This document shows positions 16,300 to 23,933 of a stretch of 64,000 bases of DNA, piece by piece. Positions within the stretch are counted from its first letter, which is position 1, and every line of letters starts with the position of its first letter. The position numbers were made by a program, and so were the translations under genes. Source of the DNA: Streptomyces sp. NL15-2K (lineage in GTDB: Bacteria; Actinomycetota; Actinomycetes; Streptomycetales; Streptomycetaceae). The notes under the pieces were generated by a model. That model searched no databases, was not told the DNA's origin, and saw nothing but the letters and a program-made list of their open reading frames with translations. Location of the stretch: positions 3,391,501-3,455,500 of the forward strand of contig NZ_CP130630.1 of assembly GCF_030551255.1 (NCBI RefSeq), given 5' to 3'.

Positions 16300-16315
16300 C
16301 CAAGCTAAAGCTTGG
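16300..16315. promoter_or_regulatory. Candidate MarR operator palindrome
   Basis: ccaagct-aa-agcttgg is a perfect inverted repeat immediately before the MarR start codon (ATG at 16295). The position is right for blocking transcription or leader access of the marR-MFS operon. Confidence 0.6.
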
Positions 16316-16395
16316 GTGTTTGCTGTGGAAAGCCAGCAGGCCCCGAAAATTGCCACGGTCTTACTTACTTTTACGACCCGTGTTCGGTGGCCTGA

Positions 16396-16878
16396 TCAGC
16401 CTCGCAGCATGCGGCGCCAAGGGCCGAGTGCGGTGGGCGCGGGTCCCGAGTGTCCGGTCGCGCCATCGACGATGAGGGAGATGCCGACGCCCAGCATCCA
16501 GATGTCCTTGGCCAGCGCGATTCCCTGCTCAGTCGGGCGCAGACTGCCTTCCTGACGCATGCCCGGCGTATGCAGGTAAAGCCCGAGAGTGCCGCAAGAG
16601 AATGCGGTGAGCGCAGCCCCAGCGACAGTGGCAGGGATGACCGGCAGGAGCAGCGCGGTGGCAACGGCGATCTCCCCGGTGGAGAGCAGCCGGGTGAATT
16701 TCTGGGCGTCGAGCTTGCCGAGGAAGGGGTAGGTGGCGCTGGCGAACTGCTGGAGTCGCTGAGCGGCGGCTTCGTCCGCGTCGCGTTTCGACAGTCCGGA
16801 GTTGAGGAAGAACGCACCGACAGTGAGCCTGAGTGGCAGTTGCCGTGCTGCGGAACGCCATGCCGAACCGGATGCCAC
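16396..16878 (-). CDS. DoxX-like small membrane protein
   Basis: 160 residues from GTG 16878, which has GGAGG 6 nt upstream. LPLRLTVGAFFLNSGLSKRD resembles the first DoxX helix, followed by a soluble stretch (DADEAAAQRLQQFASATYPFLG), then three membrane segments including EIAVATALLLPVIPATVAGAAL and DIWMLGVGISLIVDG. The function is unknown. It faces away from the MarR operon, its stop about 80 bp beyond the operator. Confidence 0.72.
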   Translation of the reverse strand: MASGSAWRSAARQLPLRLTVGAFFLNSGLSKRDADEAAAQRLQQFASATYPFLGKLDAQKFTRLLSTGEIAVATALLLPVIPATVAGAALTAFSCGTLGLYLHTPGMRQEGSLRPTEQGIALAKDIWMLGVGISLIVDGATGHSGPAPTALGPWRRMLRG

Positions 16879-17070
16879 ACCGAGCCTCCTAACTCTCACC
16901 CCCGCCTTCCACCATGCCACCGGTCCGAACCGTGTCAAACGGGGAGTAGTCGCTGCCCGTGGCACGCATCCCGGCGGGTGACGGCACCGCAACCGCGCCT
17001 TCTGCACCTCCTGGACCGCCCTGGCTCAGATCCTGCCTCCGGCGCGTGAGAGGGCAAGGCGCTCGTACCG

Positions 17071-17205
17071 GTGGTCCAGCACCTGGTCCGCCTCCGCCGC
17101 AAGGGCGGGCTCGGCAAGGACCCCCTGCGCGCGGAGACCCGAGCCGCGCAGTTGACGGCGATCGCCCCGGACTGGAACCGCCCCACCGCCGCCCCCGGCC
17201 GGTGA
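17071..17205 (+). pseudogene. Remnant of a helicase-associated-domain protein
   Basis: This 44-codon open stretch reads VVQHLVRLRRKGGLGKDPLR followed by AETRAAQLTAIAPDWNRP. The LRRKGGLGKDP...RAAQLTAIDPDWN pattern is familiar to me from helicase-associated repeats in large streptomycete helicase-like proteins. No start, upstream domain or continuation is present, so it is a decayed fragment. It fills most of the 328-bp gap between two minus-strand genes. Confidence 0.5.
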
Positions 17206-17206
17206 C

Positions 17207-18004
17207 CTACCGGGCGTGCGAGACGGCCCAGTCGAGGGCGTAGTCCGCGACCTCCTCCCAGCCGGGTGCTGCGGGCAGCAGGTGCGGACGCCCCGGGAAC
17301 ACCTTGTGCTCGGTGACCGTGTCCGATTTGTAGTGCCGGGCGTTGGACTGCTGCACCTTCGGTGGCATCAGATGGTCATTCTCGCCGGAGACGAACAGCA
17401 GCGGTGCGCGGTCGTCATTGTGGTAGTCGACGTACGTGCTCTGGCGGCCGGGGCGCAGGGTGGCCAGGGCGCTGTCCCAGAAGATGCCGCCGGAGGCCGG
17501 GACGGCATAGCGCTCGTACAGCACCCGGGACTCCTCCTCGGAGAGCGTGTTGGTGAAGGCGTAGTGCCACTGCTCGGCGTTCAGGCCGACCGCCCGGTGC
17601 CGGTTGGCCGGGTTCTTCAACACCGGGAAGGCCGACTTGATCTGGGTCAGCGGCACCACGGCGACCCCTTCGGTGGGCGCGGAGTTGATCGCCACCCCGG
17701 CCGCGCCCAGACCGTGGTCGAGCAGGAGCTGCAGGAAGACGCCGCCGGCGGAGTGGCCGATCAGGATCGGCGGCTTGTCCAGGCCGCGGACCAGGGTCTC
17801 CAGGCTCTCGACGATCTGCGCGACGGTGACCTGCTCGACGGGCGTCGGGTCGGCGTTGAGCGACTCGACCTCCACCTCGAAGCCCGGGTAAGCGGGCGCG
17901 AGAACGCGGTAGCCGCGCTTTTCGTAGTGGGGGATCCAGTGCTCCCAGCTCCGGGGTGTGACCCAGAAGCCGTGGATCAGGACGATGGTGTCCGGAGTGC
18001 TCAT
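17207..18004 (-). CDS. Alpha/beta hydrolase
   Basis: 265 residues; ATG 18004 with AGGAGC upstream. Motifs: IVLIHGFWVTPRSWEHWIP (oxyanion loop), nucleophile GHSAGGVF (Ser about 102), acid in FVSGENDHLMPP (Asp about 213), and His in KVFPGRPHLLPAAPGW (about 245). These form a complete Ser-Asp-His triad. Close relatives are unassigned esterase/lipase-like hydrolases of actinomycetes. The gene is next to the remnant of a different alpha/beta hydrolase. Confidence 0.85.
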   Translation of the reverse strand: MSTPDTIVLIHGFWVTPRSWEHWIPHYEKRGYRVLAPAYPGFEVEVESLNADPTPVEQVTVAQIVESLETLVRGLDKPPILIGHSAGGVFLQLLLDHGLGAAGVAINSAPTEGVAVVPLTQIKSAFPVLKNPANRHRAVGLNAEQWHYAFTNTLSEEESRVLYERYAVPASGGIFWDSALATLRPGRQSTYVDYHNDDRAPLLFVSGENDHLMPPKVQQSNARHYKSDTVTEHKVFPGRPHLLPAAPGWEEVADYALDWAVSHAR

Positions 18005-18032
18005 GACTGCTCCTTCCAGGAGCTCCGTCGGA

Positions 18033-18190
18033 TCAGCGGGTGGCGCGGTACGCGGCCTCGATCTGGCGGACCACGGCGCCCGGGCGGGGCATCACCACGA
18101 CGTGCGAGGCGCCCTTGACCGCGACGGTCGCGCTGCGGGACCGGCGGGATGACGTTGTCGGCGGTGGCGGGATACGAGCACTGCCGACCG
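18033..18190 (-). pseudogene. Decayed alpha/beta hydrolase C-terminus
   Basis: Read on the minus strand, the end encodes SATVAVKGASHVVVMPRPGA then VVRQIEAAYRATR and a stop, a typical hydrolase C-terminus with the catalytic His (GASHVV). The preceding PATADNVIPPVPQ, the usual Asp-loop of the same enzymes, is in another frame about 20 nt upstream. The two match one family broken by a frameshift with loss of the rest. The remaining sequence up to 18424 holds only short open stretches (one, 18234-18318, ends HETMRETIGIAALQ) with no credible gene. Confidence 0.55.
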
Positions 18191-18424
18191 AAGAGCCGGG
18201 CTACGTAGGTCGGGAACCAGCGAAGGCATCGCGTTACTGGAGAGCCGCGATCCCGATGGTCTCCCTCATTGTCTCGTGGTCGGCGGTGATCCGCACGGCC
18301 CGGCTCGGTCGGTAGCCATGAGCGCTCACTGACCAACTGAAGCGCTCAATGTGCGCCACACCCGTTCGCATGAACCACCGGAAGAAACTCGCCACCCAAA
18401 ATCGAACAGGCGTACCATTGCGCC

Positions 18425-18793
18425 GTGGCTACGACCTATGACTTTCCAAGTGACCTCCTCGCCGGTCAGGAGGAGCTGCATCAGGTCCGGGCCGAGCTGT
18501 CGGCCCTGCTCAAGCGGCTCCCCTGGTCGGTCGAGCCGCTGGACGGTTTCAGTGACACGGGCGGCTGGCGCAAGGTGGAGCGCCCCGCCTCCCCCGGCTG
18601 GACGGCCGACGAACAGGCCGAGGTGGAGAAGCTGCGGCAGCGCGAACACGAACTCGCGGTCTTCGTCAGCGGCCACCGCTTCTGGACGGAGGTCGCGACG
18701 GCGGAGCGCGTGCACACCCGCATGCGGCTGAAGCACGCGCACGAGGCTCCGGAGAAGCCGGAGGAAGAGGGGGCGTCAACTACCCGTCACTAA
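18425..18793 (+). CDS. Conserved hypothetical protein, C-terminus rewritten by an IS end
   Basis: 122 residues from GTG 18425. The sequence is hydrophilic and helical (FPSDLLAGQEELHQVRAELSALLKRLPWSVEPLDG) with a Trp-rich middle and a RFWTEVATAERVHTRMRLKHAHE segment. I recognise it as a conserved streptomycete protein of unknown function. Its last codons (about TTRH) and the TAA stop come from the terminal hairpin of the adjacent tnpB element, and it overlaps the tnpB stop by 4 nt, so the native C-terminus was probably different. Confidence 0.72.
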   Translation: MATTYDFPSDLLAGQEELHQVRAELSALLKRLPWSVEPLDGFSDTGGWRKVERPASPGWTADEQAEVEKLRQREHELAVFVSGHRFWTEVATAERVHTRMRLKHAHEAPEKPEEEGASTTRH

Positions 18794-18802
18794 AGTGACG
18801 GG
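18775..18802. mobile_element. Right-end hairpin of the IS605-type tnpB element
   Basis: cccgtcact-aa-agtgacggg (18783-18802) is a perfect hairpin at the 3' end of tnpB (minus strand), followed on that strand by tagttgac. Subterminal hairpins of this kind are recognised by the TnpA transposase, and in TnpB systems the transcript that runs through this end forms the omega (reRNA) scaffold with the guide just beyond it. The exact end is inferred. Confidence 0.6.
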
Positions 18803-20065
18803 CTTGCACAACGGGCATCACTGGGTGTGGTGCTGCGTTTGCGTCCAGCCCCACCCCGGCGCGTGCGCTCCGGTGGTGGGACGGGGGCCGTTGACTGGGC
18901 CCCGCGTCGCCACAACTCCCAGGCACGGGCCTGGATGTTGCGGGAGCCGTTCCGGTCCGCGTGATCAACGAATCCGCAGTTCCGGCACGCGAACCAGGCC
19001 TGCGAGACCCGGTTCGCCTTGTCGATGTGCCCGCACTCGGCGCAGGTGCGGGAGGTGTACGCCGGATCGACGTACACCACCGGCACACCGGCCTTACGGG
19101 CCTTGTACGCGATGAACGCCCCCAGCTGAGCGAACGACCAGCTGGAGTGGGCGGCCCTCCCCCACTGCCTTAAGGGCGTGGGAGGTACCCCCAGGCTTGC
19201 GAAGCCGTACCCGCTCGCGGATGCCCGTCAGATCCTCCAGGGCAATACCGCGACCGGTGCGTTCTGCCTCGGCCACCACACGTTTCGCGATCTTGTGGTT
19301 GATGTCCTTGGCCCGTCGCGCCTCCTTGCGCCTGCGCTTCTTCAGACGCCGCTTGGCGGACGGGGTGTTCTTCTTCTGCAGCTTGCCGCGCAGCTGCCGT
19401 TCACGGACCCGGCCGCGGTTGAGCTCGCGCCCGGCCATGATCTCCCCGTCGGACGTGGTGGCGATGTTCACGACGCCCAGGTCGATACCGAGGAAGTCCA
19501 CCGGATCGGTGTCCAGCGGCGCCTCGGGCACCTCACAGGTGGCATTGAGAAACCACATGCCGTCCCGGCACACCAGATCGGACTCACCCTTCCGGTACAG
19601 AGCCAGGGTGGCCAGATACTCCGGGGACGCGGTGAACGCCACGTCCTTCATCCGCCCGGCCGTCGTCCAGATCGAGACCCGCCGCTCGGCGATCTGCCAG
19701 GACAGCATCCGGTCGTCATACGGCTGCGCCCCCACCGGCCGGAAAACGACCGGCTTCTCCGTAGCCCTGCGGTACCGCTTCGAGCCGGGTTTCCCAAGGT
19801 TGCCGGCCTTCAGGTTCGCCTTCAGCGTCGCGTACGCGTCACACGTCCTCTTGATCACATGCTGGGCCGCCTGCGCACCCAGCCCCCACCGCGCCTTCGC
19901 CTCGGCGTAGGCGAGCCTGCGCAGCGCGAAGTTGCTCTTCACATCCTCCTCGAAGGCGACCTGACCGGCCCAGGTCGCAGCCTCATTGCAGGCGCGCAGC
20001 GTCGCCTCAAGTGCCGCCGCCTGTACGGGCGTCGGCAAAAGCTTCACCTGCACGACCAGCTTCAT
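18790..20065 (-). pseudogene. tnpB: IS200/IS605-family TnpB, frame broken by a 37-bp repeat
   Basis: TnpB is the RNA-guided nuclease of IS605 elements. The first frame runs from ATG 20065 (MKLVVQVKLLPTPVQAAAL) to a stop at 19094; the second frame, ending at TAG 18790, continues with SSWSFAQLGAFIAYKARKAG then VPVVYVDPAYTSRTCAECGH. The RuvC Asp (FLGIDLGVVN), Glu (IALEDLTGIRER) and final Asp (HADRNGSRN) and the four zinc-ribbon cysteines (CAEC...CRNC) are all intact. Removing the 37-bp insert at 19157-19193 restores a single frame reading RLRKPAAHSSWSF. No tnpA is present. The product is therefore two fragments unless the ribosome shifts; the gene is most likely inactive. Confidence 0.88.
19157..19193. 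mobile_element. 37-bp palindromic mini-repeat inserted in tnpB
   Basis: The block begins CTCCCCCACTGCCTTAAGGG and ends GTGGGAGGTACCCCCA. It is partly self-complementary, and its ends (CTCCCCCACT and [G/T]ACCCCCA) match the block inside fabH at 51891-51930. Its length is 1 mod 3, which accounts for the tnpB frameshift. I recognise such blocks as dispersed, non-coding elements in Streptomyces genomes. Confidence 0.8.
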
Positions 20066-20104
20066 GATCCCGACCGTACACGCCAGTGCGAGACACCCCC
20101 ACAC

Positions 20105-20320
20105 GTTCGTAGCCGTTCATCCCATCGAGCGAATCCGGTCACATTTCGGGATACTCCCGCGACCCTCAACCCGGAACCGAAGACTCGGCACCCGGCCGCT
20201 CCTCGGCCAGTCAACCGCAGTGATACCGCGGCGCTCCGCGCCGCGGCCGCCAGGATGCGATTCCTTAGGAATCCTCCCAGGGCTGAAGCCCCGGGGTTCC
20301 TCGCAAGAATCCGCTGAAAC
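20105..20320. mobile_element. Left-flank region of the tnpB element with hairpins
   Basis: Between tnpB and the tRNA there is no gene. Three hairpins are visible: ccgcggcgc-tcc-gcgccgcgg (20226-20246), gattcc-tta-ggaatc (20259-20273), and an imperfect cccagggct-ga-agccccggg (20276-20297). Read on the minus strand the last one resembles ends of IS605-type elements, so it is either the left end of this element or the right end of a second, lost one. Confidence 0.45.
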
Positions 20321-20356
20321 GAGAAGACCCCGGCCGCGATCGGCCGAGGTCTTCTC
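20321..20356 (-). terminator. tRNA-Val terminator hairpin
   Basis: gagaagacc...ggtcttctc with inner cggccg/cggccg arms around cgat forms a long stem ending 7 bp after the tRNA, followed on the minus strand by gtttcag. It is a good intrinsic terminator candidate. Confidence 0.8.
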
Positions 20357-20362
20357 CTGGTG

Positions 20363-20434
<72 letters not shown>

Positions 20435-20662
20435 GAGACGAGTCGACAGCCTACCTTGCCCGGGGCAGTGCCCCGCAAACCCGTATCGCGGCCCGTAATC
20501 GCGGCCCGTATCGCGGGCCGAGTGCGGGGGGTTATCCCCACCTCGGATCCGGGAGTGCTCCGGATCCCCCGGCCGGGCCGGGATCCGTACGGTCGAAGCA
20601 GCGTCGAGGGGCGCAGTGGCGGGCCGCAGCGGCTTCGCCGTCCATCCCAGGGGGAGATCGTC

Positions 20663-21445
20663 ATGGCCCGTACCGTTCCCGTCCGCGCCGTCGCCGCCGC
20701 GGGTGTCGTCGCGGTCCTCGTCGCGGGTGCCACCGCCTGCGGTGCCTCTGCTGGGGCCTCCGCCGGGGACGACACAGACCCCGAGCAGCGGTCCTTCGCC
20801 CTCCAGGGCCGCACGCTGACCGTCGACTCCGACGACTCCGCGCTGGAGATCGTCGCCGCGGACGCGCACAAGGCGGGCGCGGTCCAGGTCACCCGGTGGT
20901 TCCAGGGGTCGGTCGCCGTCGGCAAGGACCCGAAGGTGACCTGGTCCATGAAGGACGACCGGCTCGTCCTGCGGATGACGTGCTCCGGCGTGGTCGCCGA
21001 CTGCGCGGCCAAGCACCGGATCGAGGTGCCGCGCGGAGTCGCCGTGAAGGTCGAGGACGGCGACGGCAGCGTGCGCGCGCGGGGCTTCGAGTCGCCGCTG
21101 AGCATCCGTACGGGCGACGGCTCCGTCCGCGTCACCGACACCACCGGCCCGCTGGAGCTGCGTACCGGCGACGGGTCCGTGCGCGCCGACGTCTCCTCGC
21201 GCCGGGTCCGCACCCACACCGGGGACGGGTCGGTGCACCTCGAACTCGGCGCCGTACCGGACCTGGTGGAGTCCCGCACCGGCGACGGCTCGGTGACCAT
21301 CGAGCTGCCCCGGGCCACCTACCGCGTGACGACCAAGACAGGCGACGGCGCGCAGGACGTGTCCGTGCCCCGGGACGACTCCAGCTCCCACGTGGTGTCC
21401 GCCCGGACCGGCGACGGCAAAGTCACGGTCCGAACAGCGAACTGA
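20663..21445 (+). CDS. Lipoprotein with DUF4097 repeat domain
   Basis: 260 residues; ATG 20663 with GGGGGAG upstream. Signal sequence with lipobox VAGATAC (Cys about 26) predicts a lipoprotein on the outer face of the membrane. The mature part has five to six repeats of a beta-strand unit with the motif TGDGSV (about 133, 153, 172, 193, 214 and a final TGDGKV), the pattern of DUF4097 adhesin-like beta-helix proteins. No catalytic residues are evident. The role is unknown; an envelope-stress or scaffold function is only a guess. Confidence 0.82.
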   Translation: MARTVPVRAVAAAGVVAVLVAGATACGASAGASAGDDTDPEQRSFALQGRTLTVDSDDSALEIVAADAHKAGAVQVTRWFQGSVAVGKDPKVTWSMKDDRLVLRMTCSGVVADCAAKHRIEVPRGVAVKVEDGDGSVRARGFESPLSIRTGDGSVRVTDTTGPLELRTGDGSVRADVSSRRVRTHTGDGSVHLELGAVPDLVESRTGDGSVTIELPRATYRVTTKTGDGAQDVSVPRDDSSSHVVSARTGDGKVTVRTAN

Positions 21446-21520
21446 CCGGCCCGTGTGTTCGTCCTTAACCGGTGGGAGAATGACAACCGGGCAAGACGAA
21501 CCACAGCACGGGAGAGGGAT

Positions 21521-22903
21521 GTGACGGCGACACCATCGCAGCCGTACTCGCCGTTGGTGCCGCGCGCACCCCGTTCCGTGCGCCCCGCTCTCCGCGACAC
21601 CCTCACCCTGATCGGACTGCCGCTCGTCGTCGCGCTCGCGCTGCCCGCCGCCTTCGCCGGCGGCGGCACCCGGCGCTGGTTCGGCGGGCGCGCGGAGAGC
21701 CAGCGGGCCGAGGCACAGGCCGCGAAGGACGCCGCCGCGGCCGCCTTCTACGAGCTCGACACCGCCCAGCGGGATCTGCGGATCTCCATAGAGACCATCA
21801 CGGCCGTCGACGACTCCCCCGCCGCCCGGCGCGCGGTCGCCGACTTCCAGGCGCTGGGGCAGCGGATCGACGAGGCCAGTCACCGCTACATCCAGGCCGT
21901 CGACGCGCACGACCTCGACCGGGACGACCTGGAGGCCTCGGCCGCCGCGCAGGCGCGCACCGCCCTCACCGGGGCCAAGGACGAGCTGGGGCGGGTCAAG
22001 CAGGACCTGGACCGGTTCACGGCCGGGCTCGGGCCGCTGCTGGGCAAGGCCGAGACCCAGCTGGCCCGGCTCGCCCCCGCGGTCGAACGGGCCCGGCAGG
22101 GTCTGCTCGCCGCGTCGAACGCCCTCGATGCCGTACGAGGCTCGGGGCTGAAGGCGGACGACCTCGCCGCCCGTCTCGCCGCCCTGGCGCCCGAACTGAC
22201 CAAGCTGAACCAGGGCGCCGGAGCGCACGGCGTGCCCCAGACGCTGGAGCGTGCCGAGCGGGTCGCACGGGAGGCCGAGGCGGTCCGCGTGGAGGCCGAA
22301 CGGCTGCCGGAGCGGGCCGCCGAGATCGACCACCGGCTCGTCTCCCTGCGCACCCGCGCCCAGGCGCTCACCACCCGCGCCGGCCAGGTGGAGCCGGTGC
22401 TGAGCGAGCTGCGGCGACGGTTCACGGTGGCCTGCTGGCAGGACCTCCAGCATGTGCCGGAGCAGGCCGCGGAGAACGTCGCGCAGGCCGAGGTGAAACT
22501 GCGCGAGGCACAGGCGGCACGCGACGAGCAGCGCTGGCCGGACGCGACCGCCCTGCTGTCGACGGTACGGGCGCTGCTGAACACGACCGACGAGTCCGTC
22601 TCCGCCGCCGGTGACCGGCTGCGCCGGCTCAACGCCGTGCAGAAGGACCCCCAGCAGGAGGTCGACCGCACCCGCTTCGCCATCCGGGACGCCCAGCGAC
22701 TGGCCATGGCCGGCCGCAACACCCCTGACCCCCGCCACGCCCGCCCGCTGGACGACGCGGTCGCCCGCCTCGACCGCGCGATCGCCACGCTGGAAGGCCG
22801 CCACCCCGACTACTGGCACTTCCTGACGGAGACGGAAGCGGTACGGCAGACGGTGGCCCGGGTCGTCACCCAGATCCGCGAGGAGCGCGGCGCCGGACAC
22901 TGA
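21521..22903 (+). CDS. Membrane-anchored coiled-coil protein, unknown function
   Basis: 460 residues from GTG 21521, chosen for GGGAGAGGGAT just upstream. A short cytoplasmic N-terminus with prolines leads to one membrane segment (DTLTLIGLPLVVALALPAAF, about 28-47). About 350 residues of heptad-rich, charged helix follow (e.g. RVKQDLDRFTAGLGPLLGKA and ERAERVAREAEAVRVEAER), ending in DYWHFLTETEAVRQTVARVV. It follows the DUF4097 lipoprotein by 75 bp in the same direction and may be cotranscribed. I do not recognise a named family. Confidence 0.75.
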   Translation: MTATPSQPYSPLVPRAPRSVRPALRDTLTLIGLPLVVALALPAAFAGGGTRRWFGGRAESQRAEAQAAKDAAAAAFYELDTAQRDLRISIETITAVDDSPAARRAVADFQALGQRIDEASHRYIQAVDAHDLDRDDLEASAAAQARTALTGAKDELGRVKQDLDRFTAGLGPLLGKAETQLARLAPAVERARQGLLAASNALDAVRGSGLKADDLAARLAALAPELTKLNQGAGAHGVPQTLERAERVAREAEAVRVEAERLPERAAEIDHRLVSLRTRAQALTTRAGQVEPVLSELRRRFTVACWQDLQHVPEQAAENVAQAEVKLREAQAARDEQRWPDATALLSTVRALLNTTDESVSAAGDRLRRLNAVQKDPQQEVDRTRFAIRDAQRLAMAGRNTPDPRHARPLDDAVARLDRAIATLEGRHPDYWHFLTETEAVRQTVARVVTQIREERGAGH

Positions 22904-22964
<61 letters not shown>

Positions 22965-23021
22965 ACGTCCTACGGCGCCGCCGGCCTACGACGGACCGCG
23001 CACGCCGGTTAACCTGTGCGC

Positions 23022-23249
23022 ATGCCTCGCTACGAGTACCGCTGCCGGACCTGCGGCGACACCTTCGAACTGAGCCGTCCGATGGCGCAGTCCTCCGCTC
23101 CCGCCGCCTGCCCCTCGGGCCACGACGACACGGTGAAGCTCCTGTCGACGGTGGCCGTCGGCGGCTCGGCCTCCGCGTCCGCCCCGGCACCGGCGCCCCG
23201 GGCGGGTGGCGGCGGGGGCGGCTGCTGTGGCGGGGGTTGCTGCGGCTGA
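23022..23249 (+). CDS. FmdB-family zinc-ribbon protein
   Basis: 75 residues starting MPRYEYRCRTCGDTFEL. Cysteines C8/C11 and C31 with H34 form an FmdB/CxxC-CxxC-type zinc ribbon. The C-terminus is a Ser/Ala/Pro linker ending in a glycine-cysteine tail (GGGGGGCCGGGCCG). The tail is common in actinobacterial members and might bind metal. There is no ribosome site; a ttaacct box 10 nt upstream of the ATG suggests a leaderless transcript. Function is unknown, possibly regulatory. Confidence 0.82.
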   Translation: MPRYEYRCRTCGDTFELSRPMAQSSAPAACPSGHDDTVKLLSTVAVGGSASASAPAPAPRAGGGGGGCCGGGCCG

Positions 23250-23288
23250 CGGCCGACGGCCGCCCGCGCCGCGTCGCCGCCTCAGGGT

Positions 23289-23933
23289 TCAACTGCCCAG
23301 ATAGCGCAGCACGGCCAGCACCCTGCGCGAATAGCCCTCACCCCCTGCCAGCTCCAGCTTGTCGAAGATCGCGTTGATGTGTTTCTCGACCCCGCTCTGC
23401 GAGATGTGCAGCCGCCGCGCGATCGCCGCGTTCGTGTGCCCTTGAGCCATCTCGGCCAGCACGTCCCGCTCCCGCGCGGTGAGCCGGCCGAGCAGGTCGG
23501 TGTGGGTGGTGCGGCCGAGCAGCTGCCGTACGACCTCGGGGTCGAAGGCGGCGCGCCCGCGGGCGACCCGCTCCAACGCGTCCAGGAACTCGTCGACCTG
23601 GACCACCCGGTCCTTGAGCAGATAGCCCACCCCTTCCGAGTCGCCGGTCAGCAACTCCGTCGTGTACCGCTTCTCGACGTACTGCGACAGCACCAGCACG
23701 CCCACCCCCGGCCAGCGCTCGCGGATCTCCAGGGCCGCCCGCAGTCCCTCGTCGCTGTGCGTGGGCGGCATCCGCACATCGGCCACCACCACGTCCGGCC
23801 GGTCCTCGGCTACGGCCTTCAGCAGCAGCTCGGCGTTGCCGACGGCGGCGATCACCTCGTGTCCCTCCTCGGCGAGCAGACGTACGAGGCCCTCTCGCAG
23901 CAGGGTCGAGTCCTCGGCCAGGATCACGCGCAT
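23289..23933 (-). CDS. Response regulator, NarL/LuxR type
   Basis: 214 residues from ATG 23933. The receiver domain (1-120) has the acidic pair E8-D9, phosphoacceptor in VVVADVRMPP (D about 52), T/S in VLVLSQY (about 83) and K in YLLKDRV (about 107). The C-terminal LuxR HTH is LTARERDVLAEMAQGHTNAAIARRLHISQSGVEKHINAIFDKL. The start lies inside the end of the kinase gene (10-nt overlap), so expression is coupled to the kinase. Targets are unknown. Confidence 0.93.
   Translation of the reverse strand: MRVILAEDSTLLREGLVRLLAEEGHEVIAAVGNAELLLKAVAEDRPDVVVADVRMPPTHSDEGLRAALEIRERWPGVGVLVLSQYVEKRYTTELLTGDSEGVGYLLKDRVVQVDEFLDALERVARGRAAFDPEVVRQLLGRTTHTDLLGRLTARERDVLAEMAQGHTNAAIARRLHISQSGVEKHINAIFDKLELAGGEGYSRRVLAVLRYLGS

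Noticed and set aside
18790..20065. TnpB as a Cas12 effector
   Set aside because: Size (about 400 residues), IS605-type ends and lack of a CRISPR array point to a transposon nuclease.
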